From Paenibacillus sp. FSL H8-0048 (GTDB lineage Bacteria > Bacillota > Bacilli > Paenibacillales > Paenibacillaceae), in contig NZ_JBBODF010000001.1 in NCBI RefSeq assembly GCF_038002825.1, forward strand, positions 4,960,001 through 5,024,000: 64,000 nucleotides of DNA. Direction: 5' to 3'. Positions 25,770 through 37,284 of this stretch are shown here, in pieces. Each line of letters starts with the position of its first letter. Positions within the stretch are counted from its first letter, which is position 1. The position numbers were made by a program, and so were the translations under genes. Under the pieces are notes generated by a model. It worked only from the letters and a program-made list of their open reading frames with translations. It did no database searches and was not told the DNA's origin.

Positions 25770-26836
25770 TGAACTGCTCGGTTATCAGAATCCCTGCAGG
25801 CGCGCCGCATGATATGTCGGGCCTTGAGGCAGCGGTGGAAGCAGGCCTGTTCCGGCCGGAGGAAGTGGTTGCGGTGCTGGGGAAGACGGAGGGCAACGGC
25901 TGTGTGAATGATTTTACGCGGGGGTATGCGGTTATGGCCCTCAAGGGATTCTTTGCTGAAGCGGCAAAAGGAGGAGCTGCCGGCATCTCTTATGTGATGT
26001 CCGGCGGTACGGAAGGGGTGCTTAGCCCCCACTTCACAGTTATCAGCCGCAGCGGACGGGGGGAGCCGGGGGTGGCCGCTGATGGCCTGAAGTCGCTCGC
26101 CATTGGTGTGGCAAGAACCCGGAGCTTCCGGCCGGAGGAGCTGGGACGGCTCCCTCAGGTAGATGCCGTTGCAGATGCCGTGGCCCGTGCGGTTATGGAT
26201 GCGGGCATCACCTCACCGGATGATGTGCATTTTGTGCAGATCAAGTGTCCGCTGCTTACCGCTGAACAGATCTATGAGGCGCACAGCCGTGAGGTATCGC
26301 TCATCACAGAGGATACTTATAAATCGATGGGCTATTCCAGAGGAGCTTCTGCACTGGGTGCCGGGGTAGCGCTGGGTGAGGTGGACCGTGCGGCCTTACA
26401 GGAAGGCGATATCTGCACCGATTGGACTCAATTCAGCGCAGTAGCCTCCACTTCAGCGGGCAGTGAGCTGTCCTGCTGTGAGGTCATTGTATTCGGGAAT
26501 TCACTGTCTGCGGACGGCCCGTACCACATCGACCATGCCCTGATGCAGGATGCTGTGGATGGCGCTGCGCTTCAGGGCCTGCTGGACCGGTATCCCGGTG
26601 AAGAGCTGGTGCAGGTGCTGGCCAAGGCGGAAGCCGATCCCGATGGCGTCATCCGCGGACGCCGCCATATCATGCTGGATGATTCCGATATCAATCATAC
26701 CCGTCATGCGCGGGCTGTAGTCGGCGGTGTGCTGGCCTATGTCGGCGGCGACCCGATGATCTACGTCTCCGGCGGAGGCGAGCATCAGGGACCGAAGGGC
26801 GGAGGGCCGGTGGCGGCTGTGTTCCGCCGGAGGTAG
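25766..26836 (+). CDS. atzD: Cyanuric acid amidohydrolase (AtzD/barbiturase family)
   Basis: This 356-residue ring-opening amidohydrolase has the family's threefold repeat, with three candidate Lys/Ser pairs: Lys40 (VLGKTEGNG) and Ser79 (YVMSGGTEGVLSPH); Lys160 (VQIKCPLL) and Ser228/230 (AVASTSAGSELS); Lys287 (LAKAEADPDG) and Ser335 (YVSGGGEHQGPKGGGPVAAV). RGRRHIMLDDSDINHTRHAR is a hallmark segment. The length fits AtzD/TrzD (about 360). It hydrolyses cyanuric acid to 1-carboxybiuret, which decarboxylates to biuret. Barbiturase is the alternative, but the co-encoded biuret and allophanate hydrolases favour cyanurate. The start overlaps the permease stop; 25766 and 25769 are both possible. Confidence 0.92.
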   Translation: MMNCSVIRIPAGAPHDMSGLEAAVEAGLFRPEEVVAVLGKTEGNGCVNDFTRGYAVMALKGFFAEAAKGGAAGISYVMSGGTEGVLSPHFTVISRSGRGEPGVAADGLKSLAIGVARTRSFRPEELGRLPQVDAVADAVARAVMDAGITSPDDVHFVQIKCPLLTAEQIYEAHSREVSLITEDTYKSMGYSRGASALGAGVALGEVDRAALQEGDICTDWTQFSAVASTSAGSELSCCEVIVFGNSLSADGPYHIDHALMQDAVDGAALQGLLDRYPGEELVQVLAKAEADPDGVIRGRRHIMLDDSDINHTRHARAVVGGVLAYVGGDPMIYVSGGGEHQGPKGGGPVAAVFRRR

Positions 26837-26906
26837 CAGAGCTATATAGATTGAACCGGAAATTTAAGTTGAAGGAAAAATTTTATCCATCATGGGGGAT
26901 TCGAAT

Positions 26907-27335
26907 ATGCATACACAGGAAACGAAAGTGCTGACCGCAGCAGATATGACATGGGAGCTTATGCCGAATCACATAGAGCTGTATCACCGGGAGATTGTCT
27001 CGGCAAAGGAGGCGGACCGCCTGGGCATCCGCATGAGCTCGATTCTGTGGGAGAAGCTGGGGATCGGCGGTCAGGTCTTGCCGCATTATCATGATGTAGT
27101 CGAAATCATTCATATTACCGTAGGAGAGGTCAAGCTGCTATGTGACGGAGAGTGGTACAGCTACCGGGCCGGGGATACGTTCCACGTGCCTGCGGGCGTC
27201 GTTCATTCTGTCAGGAATACAGGGGATGCTCCTTCGGAGCAGATCAGTATCTTTGTGCCGGCGGAGGCGGAGGTGCCAACTAACAGCTTCTTCGGCACTA
27301 CACTAATCGAGGATATCTATTCTTCCAAGCTATAG
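26907..27335 (+). CDS. Cupin-domain protein of the cyanurate operon
   Basis: This 142-residue single-domain cupin has both motifs: PHYHDVVEIIHITVGEVKLL (metal ligands His, His, Glu) and GDTFHVPAGVVHSVRN (ligand His). ATG 26907 follows GGGGGAT; the upstream in-frame ATG at 26892 lacks a site. Its place between the amidohydrolase and the PucR gene suggests a small-molecule sensing or auxiliary catalytic role, for example handling the unstable carboxybiuret, but nothing in the sequence proves this. It could also act as a ligand-binding partner of the regulator. Confidence 0.85.
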   Translation: MHTQETKVLTAADMTWELMPNHIELYHREIVSAKEADRLGIRMSSILWEKLGIGGQVLPHYHDVVEIIHITVGEVKLLCDGEWYSYRAGDTFHVPAGVVHSVRNTGDAPSEQISIFVPAEAEVPTNSFFGTTLIEDIYSSKL

Positions 27336-27351
27336 TAAAGGCGGCGGAGCT

Positions 27352-28989
27352 ATGGGCAGCAATGTAATTACCGGTTTGACCTGCAGCGATATTCTGCTGA
27401 TTCCCGACCTCAAGGAAGCGGCCCTGCTGGCCGGAGCCGGCGGCCTTGGGCGTTATATTAACCGGGTCAATGTCATGGAGGTTCCCGATGTCATTGACTG
27501 GGTCCGTCCGGGAGAGTTCCTGATTACGAGCGGCTTCCCCTTTCATAACCGGCCGGAGCTGCTCGCAGAGATTATTCCGCAGCTGAACCAGAAGGGAGTG
27601 TCCGCGCTCGGGATCAAAACCAAGCGTTATATCGATGAGATTCCGCCGCGCGCGCTGGAGCTGGCGGATCAGCTGGGCTTCCCGATCTTCGAGCTGCCCG
27701 CCTCCACCTCCTTCTCCGATGTGGTCCGCGACATTATGGAGCGGGTGCTGGTGCAAGAGGCACGGGAGCTCTCGCAGCTGCAGAGCCGGTTCCAGAAGCT
27801 GTCGAAGCAGCTTCTCCATGGCGACGGGATTGAGGATTTCCTGCTGACCCTGGACGGGATGCTGCATAATCCGGTCGTCCTGCTGGACGATACCGATCAG
27901 CTTTTCTGTTCTCCGCAGGCGGATGCGCTACAGCTGGAGGAGCAGCTTCCGGCCTGGATACAGCTTCGCCAGGAAGGCAGTCTCGGTATCACGTTCCTCA
28001 CAGTAGGAGAACGGCGTATCCGCGCTTATGTCTCGGCCGTCAATGACAAGGGGGCAGACCAGTGTCTGCTGGTGCTGCTGGAGTGGAACAGCGAGCTGTC
28101 GGTGGTGGATCAGTTAACGATTGACCGGGTCGGAGTGCTGGTCGGGCTGGAGATGATCAATGCCGGGGCCCGCCGCGAGGTGGAGCTGAAGTATGTGGAC
28201 CAGTTCCTGCAGGACTGGATTAGCGGCCGGATTGCGGCTGCCGAGGATCTGAAGCTGCGCGGCGCGGCCTGCGGCTGTCCGCTGCCGGAGCGCCCGCTGC
28301 GTGCTGTCACCGCCGGATGGCTGGAGGATAAGCCGGAGCTTAAGCAGCTGCAGCAGGTAGTGAAGCGGGTGCGTGCCCGGGCAGACCTCCAGCATGTGAA
28401 GCTCACCATCCTTGAAGGGGAACTGGTCCTGACTGTGCCGGAGCAGCCGGAGCTTCCGCTGGAGGAGACGCTGGGGCGTCTGCTGGCCGAGATGAACCGG
28501 GTGTTTGTCAGCGGGAGCTGCGCCTTCTGTATTGGCGATCTTGCGGACGGTCCCGATCAGGTGCGGTTCAGCTATGAATCCTCCCGCAAAATCGCCCGTA
28601 TCCGCCAAATCAGCGGCTACAGCGGGTCTTATGTCGATTACCGGAAGCTTGGTGTCTTCCGGCTGCTGTACCATCTGCCCGAGCTGGAGGAAATCACGGA
28701 ATACAGGGATCAGTATATTGCTCCGCTGCTGGAGTACGACCGCAAGCATAACGCTTCGCTGCTCCAGACGCTCCAGCTGTATTTCAAGTGCAACCGCAAC
28801 GTGAAGCGGACCTCCGGGGAGCTGTTCACTCATTATAATACGGTCACCTACCGGATCGACCGGGCCTGTGAGCTGCTGGGACTCAGCCAGGATGACGGTG
28901 ACGATATGCTGGAGCTGCAGCTCGCGCTGAAGCTGCATGAGATGAGCAAGGGCCGCAGGTCCGGCACCGATATGCAGAGAAGGAGATGA
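27352..28989 (+). CDS. PucR-family transcriptional regulator
   Basis: This 545-residue regulator has an N-terminal PucR ligand-sensing domain (LTCSDILLIPDLKEAALLAGAGGLGR, then VNVMEVPDVIDWVRPGEFLITSG), a central GGDEF-like CdaR region, and a C-terminal PucR helix-turn-helix (LLQTLQLYFKCNRNVKRTSG, then HYNTVTYRIDRACELLGL). PucR in Bacillus controls purine-nitrogen use. Here, inside the cyanurate operon, it likely senses cyanurate, biuret or allophanate and autoregulates the operon; this is inference. It lies 16 bp after the cupin gene and 6 bp before the allophanate hydrolase gene. The ribosome site is weak. Confidence 0.9.
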   Translation: MGSNVITGLTCSDILLIPDLKEAALLAGAGGLGRYINRVNVMEVPDVIDWVRPGEFLITSGFPFHNRPELLAEIIPQLNQKGVSALGIKTKRYIDEIPPRALELADQLGFPIFELPASTSFSDVVRDIMERVLVQEARELSQLQSRFQKLSKQLLHGDGIEDFLLTLDGMLHNPVVLLDDTDQLFCSPQADALQLEEQLPAWIQLRQEGSLGITFLTVGERRIRAYVSAVNDKGADQCLLVLLEWNSELSVVDQLTIDRVGVLVGLEMINAGARREVELKYVDQFLQDWISGRIAAAEDLKLRGAACGCPLPERPLRAVTAGWLEDKPELKQLQQVVKRVRARADLQHVKLTILEGELVLTVPEQPELPLEETLGRLLAEMNRVFVSGSCAFCIGDLADGPDQVRFSYESSRKIARIRQISGYSGSYVDYRKLGVFRLLYHLPELEEITEYRDQYIAPLLEYDRKHNASLLQTLQLYFKCNRNVKRTSGELFTHYNTVTYRIDRACELLGLSQDDGDDMLELQLALKLHEMSKGRRSGTDMQRRR

Positions 28990-28995
28990 AGCCTG

Positions 28996-31053
<2,058 letters not shown>

Positions 31054-31586
31054 TATACCGCTTTCGGCGTTCAGCCCGAAGTGCGGCAATATACCAAGGT
31101 GATAATTGCTGATATTTGTGTACCCTTTCGCGCCATCGTTACACTTATAGTAATTAGTTGGATTTTGTCCACTTGCTGCTGAATGATTACCGCCTATGGG
31201 AACAGCAGATGGATAAACAGCACTTATTTTACCCGTTTTAAAAGGATACCATAGAATTCGGCGGATTAGATGTACTTTATCCAACTGCTTCAGTCCAATC
31301 GGTTGATTCGGCTGATTTAAGTGTCATTTTTCCAACTGTACTTTACGTGCTGACGCCTGTGTATGCCACAGGCTACTCAAGTGAACCAAGCTAACCAAGC
31401 TAACCAAGCCACCATACCATCCACGCCATCCGCGCGCACTATCCTACCAGCAAGGTAACTCAACTGCAACGCTCTGCATCAAGACGGTAAATGTTCCGGC
31501 GAGGAGCTGGAGAGACGGGTAGGTGCAGGACGACCCAGCCAGGTGCAGGACTACCCGGACACAACAAAAAAAGGACCCTTCCAAGC
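31054..31586. other. Convergent intergenic region with a family C array
   Basis: It lies between the ends of atzF (+) and the exporter-like gene (-). It contains the family C modular repeat at 31157-31340 and, around 31376-31410, short CAAGCTAAC repeats. No gene is visible. Confidence 0.65.
31157..31340. repeat. 51-bp-class modular repeat, family C, copy 1
   Basis: Forward cores TTGGATTTTGTCCACTTGCT and GATGGATAAACAGCACTTAT have TGGAT starts at 31159 and 31210, 51 bp apart. Inverted cores GTACTTTATCCAACTGC and GTCATTTTTCCAACTG have CCA ends at 31283 and 31334, again 51 bp apart. Related copies occur at 37.1 and 42.3 kb. Confidence 0.85.
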
Positions 31587-31615
31587 TTATAGCTTGTGGA
31601 AGAGTCCTTTTTGTA
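31567..31615 (-). terminator. Terminator of the exporter-like gene, overlapping its last codons
   Basis: AAAAAAGGACCCTTCCA pairs with TGGAAGAGTCCTTTTT across a short loop that includes the stop codon. A- and T-runs on both sides make it usable in both directions, also ending atzF transcription. Confidence 0.8.
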
Positions 31616-32699
31616 TGAATTGAATGGCGCGTGCAGGCTGTGCCTTGACATGCTGTGGTGCGGTGGAAAGGGCCGCGTAATCGGCGCGTTCAATCTCTTC
31701 AAGAATCCGGTTCAGGTGGGAGAATACCGCACCGAGATCACGGAAGGCCGCCAGCGGGCACTGATCCTGCAGCTGCGAGAACCAGGCGAGCTGCACATCG
31801 CGGGCTCTTCTCAGACTCTCCTGAAGTGAACGTCCGCTGCATTCGGCATCCGATAGCGTCCGTGTGCCGTACAGGGCGATACAGTCTGCCGTTGCGGTTA
31901 CAACCTCCAGCATCCAATCAGCGGCGGCATAATGGGCCGGCAGCAGGGCGATCTCTTCGCTTATGGCTTTGACATAGGAGTGAACCTTGATGAGATGGGT
32001 GGTCGACTGTGTCAGCTTGCCAATGTCCTTGCGGCACTGGTAATGAGACAGCGTGTAATGCATCTCCTTCTGCAGCCGGTCGCTCTTCTTCAGCAGCTCG
32101 CCGGAGCGCTCAAGAGCAGCCTGGGCCTGTGCAGCATCACGGCCGCTTGCAGCGAATCCGGTTAAAGCATCGGATAAGGTCAGGCTGCCCTTCAGCGCCA
32201 GGTCCTTGACCTTGACGAAGCTCTTGGGCGGCACGATAATCATATTGATGATCAGGGCAATCAGCACGCCGATCAGCGTCTCGGCGACTCTCCAGACGAT
32301 ATACCCCTCATGATAGAAGGTGAGTGCAAGCACCGAGGTGACACCGACCTGGGAGACGGCCTGGATATTAATCCGGCAGGCGGTAGCCACCCCAATGCCA
32401 ATCAGCAGCATCAGCAGAATCGACAGCGCGCCCACATCGAAGAACTTGCCTACGATCAGGCTGACGATGCCGCCAAGGACCACACCGGTCATGCGGTAGA
32501 CGCCTTTTTCAAGGGAGGCCTTGACACTGCTCTGGGTAATCAGAATCGCCGCCAGCGGTGCGAAGTACAGGTAATGGTCCCCGTAGATAATGTGCACGGC
32601 CAGCCACGAGAGCGAAGCGGCGAGCGTAATCCGTATCATATATAAGGATAATCCGAACTTTTCAAGGCGCTCCTGTAAGCCCTCGTTCATGGTTGTCAT
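31587..32699 (-). CDS. Aromatic acid exporter family (ArAE/FUSC, DUF939-like) membrane protein
   Basis: This 370-residue protein has about six membrane helices in its first half (starting LYMIRITLAASLSWLAVHII, then ILLMLLIGIGVATACRI and ETLIGVLIALIINMIIVPP), followed by a long cytoplasmic helical domain. This is the layout of Gram-positive FUSC/DUF939 proteins, annotated as putative aromatic acid exporters. The substrate is unknown. It is convergent with atzF and divergent from potA, and is probably transcribed alone. The start at 32699 versus the ATG three codons later cannot be decided. Confidence 0.82.
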   Translation of the reverse strand: MTTMNEGLQERLEKFGLSLYMIRITLAASLSWLAVHIIYGDHYLYFAPLAAILITQSSVKASLEKGVYRMTGVVLGGIVSLIVGKFFDVGALSILLMLLIGIGVATACRINIQAVSQVGVTSVLALTFYHEGYIVWRVAETLIGVLIALIINMIIVPPKSFVKVKDLALKGSLTLSDALTGFAASGRDAAQAQAALERSGELLKKSDRLQKEMHYTLSHYQCRKDIGKLTQSTTHLIKVHSYVKAISEEIALLPAHYAAADWMLEVVTATADCIALYGTRTLSDAECSGRSLQESLRRARDVQLAWFSQLQDQCPLAAFRDLGAVFSHLNRILEEIERADYAALSTAPQHVKAQPARAIQFIQKGLFHKL

Positions 32700-32840
32700 C
32701 TTCTTTCATGTAAATAGGAAAAATTTTATGGTTTTCATCCGTTTTCATTATAGCACCTCAAAACAGGCCGGAGGCGGGCAAGATTTTACGAACTTGTTAA
32801 GTTTTTGTGCGTGATTTCACAATGTAAGCTATCGCATATA

Positions 32841-32869
32841 TTGCAGGATTCCTTTATGCTATATATATT
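32841..32869 (+). promoter_or_regulatory. Predicted promoter of the potABCD operon
   Basis: TTGCAG (32841-32846), a 17-bp spacer and TATATT (32864-32869), about 115 bp before potA. A small GC-rich stem (TCTCCCGCAAGAAGCGGG) lies in the leader. Confidence 0.55.
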
Positions 32870-32983
32870 GAAGTCTGTCGAACGAGGGCAGGAATTGTCG
32901 CTTATCCGTGCTGGGCATGCCGCTGCCGGATTGTCTCCCGCAAGAAGCGGGTAAAATAGGTTGTACTACATAAGTAAGGGAGG

Positions 32984-34108
32984 TTGTTAGCTATAGCTAC
33001 CCCGGAAGGCACTATTATTTCTTTTGACCAGGTGATTAAGCAATACGACGACGAAGAGGCTGTACTCAAAGGCGTGAGCTTCGAAATTGAACGCGGTAAA
33101 TTCTACACGCTGCTGGGCCCTTCGGGCTGCGGAAAAACGACCATTCTGCGTCTAATCGCCGGCTTCGCGGAGCCGACTGAAGGTTCGATCTATCTGAACG
33201 GCAAAAAAATCAACCACATTCCCGCCAATGAGCGGCAGGTCAATACGGTATTTCAGGACTATGCGCTGTTTCCGCATCTGAACGTATTCGAGAATGTGGC
33301 GTTTGGACTGCGCATCAAGAAGCTGAAGAAGGATGTGATTCAGCAAAAGGTGCAGGAAGCGCTGCGCTTCGTCAACCTGGTCGGCTATGATCAGCGGGCC
33401 ATTAATGAAATGTCCGGCGGGCAGAGACAGCGTGTCGCCATTGCGCGCGCCATTGTCAACGAGCCGCAGGTACTGCTGCTGGATGAGCCTCTGTCTGCGC
33501 TTGATCTGAAGCTGCGCACCGAGATGCAGTATATTCTGCGGGAGATGCAGCAGCGGCTGGGCATCACCTTCATCTTCGTCACCCATGACCAGGAAGAAGC
33601 GCTGGCGATGTCCGACTGGATCTTCGTCATGAACGGCGGCAAAATTGAGCAGAGCGGCACGCCTAATGATATCTACGATGAACCGATTAACCGGTTCGTG
33701 GCCGATTTCATCGGAGAGTCGAACATCGTGCCGGGTGTGATGATTGAGGACTATGTCGTGGAATTTAACGGCCACCGGTTCGAGTGTGTCGATGCCGGTC
33801 TGCGGCCAAATGAAGCGGTGGAGGTTGTGATCCGCCCTGAGGATCTGGAGATTGCCACCCTGGAAGCGGGCAAGCTGAAGGTGCGGGTGGATTCCCAGCT
33901 GTTCCGCGGGGTTCACTACGAGATCAGCTGCTATGACGGATCGGGCCATGAATGGCTCGTCCATTCCACCCGTAAGGCGGAGGTTGGGTCCGAAATCGGG
34001 CTGTATTTTGACCCGGAAGCAATCCATGTTATGCGTTTCGGTGAAACGGAGGAAGAGTTCGACAAGCGTCTGGAGGCTTACGCCGAGGTGGAGAGCCATG
34101 ATGACTAA
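32984..34108 (+). CDS. potA: Spermidine/putrescine ABC transporter ATP-binding protein PotA
   Basis: This roughly 374-residue ATPase has Walker A (GPSGCGKTT), Q-loop (VFQDYALFPHLNVFENV), signature MSGGQRQR, Walker B (VLLLDEPLSALD), switch His (VTHDQEEALAMSD) and a C-terminal TOBE domain (about 290-360). No ATG exists near the start: a stop at 32975 limits the frame, and TTG 32984 directly touches the AAGGGAGG site, so ATA 32993 is also conceivable. A weak start may limit expression. Genes potA to potD overlap in sequence, giving a complete polyamine importer. Confidence 0.92.
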   Translation: MLAIATPEGTIISFDQVIKQYDDEEAVLKGVSFEIERGKFYTLLGPSGCGKTTILRLIAGFAEPTEGSIYLNGKKINHIPANERQVNTVFQDYALFPHLNVFENVAFGLRIKKLKKDVIQQKVQEALRFVNLVGYDQRAINEMSGGQRQRVAIARAIVNEPQVLLLDEPLSALDLKLRTEMQYILREMQQRLGITFIFVTHDQEEALAMSDWIFVMNGGKIEQSGTPNDIYDEPINRFVADFIGESNIVPGVMIEDYVVEFNGHRFECVDAGLRPNEAVEVVIRPEDLEIATLEAGKLKVRVDSQLFRGVHYEISCYDGSGHEWLVHSTRKAEVGSEIGLYFDPEAIHVMRFGETEEEFDKRLEAYAEVESHDD

Positions 34109-34904
34109 GGGCAAGTCGTATTATCTCATTCCGTACTATCTGTGGATCGCGCTGTTTGTCATTGCGCCGGTGCTGCTGGTGGTCTATTATTCCCTGTTCG
34201 ATCTGGAGGGGAAGCTGACGCTGAATAACTACGTCAATTTCTTCACACCGGTCTATATGAGAATGATGCTGAATTCGTTCTGGTACGCTTTTCTGATCAC
34301 GGTGTTCTCGCTCCTGGTGGCCTATCCGGCCGCTTATCTGCTGACGCGAACGAAGCATAAGCAGCTGTGGCTGCTGCTGATTATTCTGCCGACCTGGATC
34401 AACCTGCTGCTGAAGACATACGCCTTCATCGGGATCTTCGGCACCTTCGGCCCGGTCAATAACTTCTTTGATCTGGTGGGTCTGGGCGAGCAGCAAATTC
34501 TGTTCACGGGCTTCAGCTTTGTATTTGTGTCGGTCTACATTTTCATTCCATTCATGATTCTGCCGATCTTCAGTGCTCTGGATGAGATGAATCTGTCACT
34601 GGTGGATGCCGCGCGTGATCTGGGTGCATCGGGATGGACGACGTTCCGGCGGGTGGTTTTTCCGCTGACGATCTCAGGAGTGCGCTCCGGCTGCATGGCG
34701 GTGTTCATTCCGGCGCTGTCACTGTTCATGATTACGCGTTTGATTGCCGGGAACCGGGTGATTACGCTCGGCACCGCGATTGAGCAGCATTTCCTGGTCA
34801 CACAGGACTGGGGGATGGGCTCGACCGTTGCGGTGTTCCTGATCGCGATTATGGCGCTGTTCATGATTCTGACCGGCGGCTCGCGGAAAGGGGTGCGCGG
34901 ATGA
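34098..34904 (+). CDS. potB: Spermidine/putrescine ABC transporter permease PotB
   Basis: This 268-residue permease has six predicted helices and the EAA-like loop (MNLSLVDAARDLGASGWTTFRRVVFP). ATG 34098 (or 34101) lies inside the end of potA, after GGTGGAG; the long open frame upstream of it is a shadow of potA. It forms the channel with PotC. Confidence 0.92.
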   Translation: MMTKGKSYYLIPYYLWIALFVIAPVLLVVYYSLFDLEGKLTLNNYVNFFTPVYMRMMLNSFWYAFLITVFSLLVAYPAAYLLTRTKHKQLWLLLIILPTWINLLLKTYAFIGIFGTFGPVNNFFDLVGLGEQQILFTGFSFVFVSVYIFIPFMILPIFSALDEMNLSLVDAARDLGASGWTTFRRVVFPLTISGVRSGCMAVFIPALSLFMITRLIAGNRVITLGTAIEQHFLVTQDWGMGSTVAVFLIAIMALFMILTGGSRKGVRG

Positions 34905-35746
34905 AGAACAAACGCAGGGTTAAGAACCAGAACGGCATCGCCAATATCTATCTGGTGCTGGTCTTCCTGGTGCTGTACGCGCCGATCTTCTATCTGATGT
35001 ACTACTCGTTCAACAGCGGCGGCACCATGCACAAGTTCGAAGGCTTCACGCTGGATTATTACCGTGAAGTGGTTGCAGATACCCGGCTGATGATTATTGT
35101 AATTAACACACTGGTCATTGCCCTCCTGTCGTCGACCATTGCAACCATCATAGCGGTGATCGGTGCGCTGGCGATTCATCATGTCCGCAGCCGCCGGGCC
35201 AAGAACACGCTGCTCTCGCTGAACAATGTGCTGATCGTCAGCCCGGATGTCATTATCGGAGCCTCCTTCCTGATCCTGTTCACGATTGTCGGGATCAAGC
35301 TGGGCTTCACCTCCGTGCTGCTCTCGCATGTGGCGTTCAGCATTCCGATTGCGGTCATTATGATCCTGCCGCATTTGCAGGACATGAGTCCGACCCTGAC
35401 GGATGCCGCCCGCGATCTCGGCGCTACGCGCCGGGATGTGCTCACGAAGGTCATTCTGCCGATTATCAAGCCGGGAATCTTCAGCGGATTCTTCATGGCC
35501 CTGACCTATTCCCTGGATGATTTCGCGGTCACCTTCTTCGTCACGGGCAACGGCTATTCCACCCTGTCGGTGGAGATCTATTCCCGCGCCCGGCAAGGGG
35601 TCTCGCTGTCAATTAACGCGCTGTCGACGCTGATTTTCCTCTTCACCATTCTGCTGGTCATCGGTTATTACTACCTGAACCAGCGTAAGAGCCGTACGCC
35701 GGTCCAGATTGCCGAGCCGGTAGCTGAAGCGGGGGTGCCTAGATGA
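34901..35746 (+). CDS. potC: Spermidine/putrescine ABC transporter permease PotC
   Basis: This 281-residue permease has six predicted helices and an EAA loop (MSPTLTDAARDLGATRRDVLTKVILP). The segment MALTYSLDDFAVTFFVTG is characteristic of PotC. Its start overlaps potB by four bases (ATGA) and its end overlaps potD the same way. An Arg/Lys-rich N-terminus sets the cytoplasmic side. Confidence 0.93.
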   Translation: MKNKRRVKNQNGIANIYLVLVFLVLYAPIFYLMYYSFNSGGTMHKFEGFTLDYYREVVADTRLMIIVINTLVIALLSSTIATIIAVIGALAIHHVRSRRAKNTLLSLNNVLIVSPDVIIGASFLILFTIVGIKLGFTSVLLSHVAFSIPIAVIMILPHLQDMSPTLTDAARDLGATRRDVLTKVILPIIKPGIFSGFFMALTYSLDDFAVTFFVTGNGYSTLSVEIYSRARQGVSLSINALSTLIFLFTILLVIGYYYLNQRKSRTPVQIAEPVAEAGVPR

Positions 35747-36816
35747 AGCAGTTAGTCAATACGTTCCTGGCGATTCTAATCGTCGCCTTTGGGCTGATGT
35801 TCCTGGCCTCCCGGCTGAACTCGGCCCAAGGCTATTCTGGTGGCAACACGCTGACGATCTATAACTGGGGCGACTATGTAGACCCCGACCTGCTGAAGCA
35901 GTTTCAGGAGGAGACCGGAATTACGGTCATCTACCAGACATTCGATTCCAATGAAGCGATGCTGACCAAGGTCGAGCAGGGCGGTACGATCTTCGATGTC
36001 GTGATCCCTTCCGACTATGCTATCTCCAAAATGCGGCAGGAGAATCTGCTGCTGCCGCTGGATCACAGCAAGCTGCCGAATCTCGCTAACATCGATTCCA
36101 AGTTCATGAATCTGTCCTTTGATCCCGGCAACAAGTATTCGGTTCCTTATTTCTGGGGCACGGTAGGGATCATCTTCAACCCGGAAATGACGAAGGGCAT
36201 TGACTTCAGCAGTTGGGATTCCCTGTGGGATAAGCGGCTGAAGAATAATATCTTCCTCGTGGACGGAGCCCGTGAGGTCATGGGTATGGCGCTGAACAGC
36301 CTGCACTACTCCGTCAACGACACGAAGGAGGAGCATCTGCAGGAGGCGCTTGCCAAGCTGAACAAGCTGTCTCCGAATGTGAAGGCTATTGTGGGCGACG
36401 AGGTCAAAATGCTGCTCGCCAACGAAGAAGCGGCGGTCGGCATCGTCTGGTCCGGCGACGCTTCGGAGATCATGGATGACAACGACAAGCTGGACTTCGT
36501 CGTGCCGGAGGAAGGCTCGAACAAATGGTTCGACAATATGGTCATTCCGCGCACCGCAGGCAATGTCGAGGGCGCGCATAAGTTCATCAACTTCATGCTG
36601 CGGCCGGAAGTCGCCGCACAGAATGCGGAATACGTCGGCTATTCCACGCCGAACGTTCCCGGCCTGAAGCTGCTGCCGGAGGACATCTCCGGCGATGAGC
36701 GCTTCTATCCGCCCGCCGAGATCACCGACCGGCTGGAGGTCTACGACAACCTCGGCAAGCGGATGCTTGCCCATTATAATGAGCTGTTCCTGATGTTTAA
36801 GATGAATAAGAAGTAG
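35743..36816 (+). CDS. potD: Polyamine-binding protein PotD, without a lipobox
   Basis: This 357-residue solute-binding protein contains the PotD signatures LTIYNWGDYVDPDLL, FDVVIPSDYAISKM and VPYFWGTVGIIFN, with acidic and aromatic residues suited to polyamines. Unlike most Gram-positive binding proteins its signal segment (residues 1-28, ending LASRLNSAQG) has no cysteine, so it is either released, or more likely held by an uncleaved N-terminal anchor. The ATGA overlap with potC makes it the last gene of the operon; a strong terminator follows. Confidence 0.92.
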   Translation: MKQLVNTFLAILIVAFGLMFLASRLNSAQGYSGGNTLTIYNWGDYVDPDLLKQFQEETGITVIYQTFDSNEAMLTKVEQGGTIFDVVIPSDYAISKMRQENLLLPLDHSKLPNLANIDSKFMNLSFDPGNKYSVPYFWGTVGIIFNPEMTKGIDFSSWDSLWDKRLKNNIFLVDGAREVMGMALNSLHYSVNDTKEEHLQEALAKLNKLSPNVKAIVGDEVKMLLANEEAAVGIVWSGDASEIMDDNDKLDFVVPEEGSNKWFDNMVIPRTAGNVEGAHKFINFMLRPEVAAQNAEYVGYSTPNVPGLKLLPEDISGDERFYPPAEITDRLEVYDNLGKRMLAHYNELFLMFKMNKK

Positions 36817-36842
36817 CCGGCGTAAGCGCCGGAAGAGTACAG

Positions 36843-36884
36843 AAGCCCCCTGCATGCGCGTATTGCGTAGGCGGGGGGCTTTTG
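36843..36884 (+). terminator. Terminator after potD
   Basis: AAGCCCCC pairs with GGGGGGCTT around a GC-rich inner stem, followed by TTTG. Confidence 0.8.
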
Positions 36885-37099
36885 CTTGCCAGGGGGTAAG
36901 GTGGAAGTAGGTGGCGGGAGTTGCATAGGGGATAAGAGCGGGACTATAACGGCGTGGAGGAATGGGGACTAACTAGGATTGAAGGAGTGGGGTACTGGCG
37001 GCTGATGGTTTGGTAGAGGATAAGAACGGGTGTTGCCGATGTTTGTGGAGTAATCTATGTTGGTGGAATCGGGTGATAATGCTGCGGAAACGGGTAACA

Positions 37100-37284
37100 G
37101 ATGGATTTTGTCCACCTACTGATGAGTATTAAGGGGTTGTGGGGGAGAGAGTTGGAAAAACAGCACTTATATTTCCCCGGATCGCCCCATAGCGGCAAAA
37201 CCAGGAGCAGCAGTTGCTGTTTTTCCACTTGTTGTTGGGTATTGCTTGGGAATAGCGAAATTAAGATGCACTTTTCCAATTATT
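37100..37284. repeat. 51-bp-class modular repeat, family C, copy 2
   Basis: Forward cores GATGGATTTTGTCCACCTAC (TGGA at 37102) and GTTGGAAAAACAGCACTTAT (TGGA at 37153) are 51 bp apart. Inverted cores GCTGTTTTTCCACTTG (CCA ending 37227) and GCACTTTTCCAATTATTTG (CCA ending 37278) are also 51 bp apart. Confidence 0.85.

Noticed and set aside
33933..34097. Upstream extension of potB
   Set aside because: It overlaps the coding end of potA in another frame; PotB homology begins at the ATG at 34098, which has a ribosome site.
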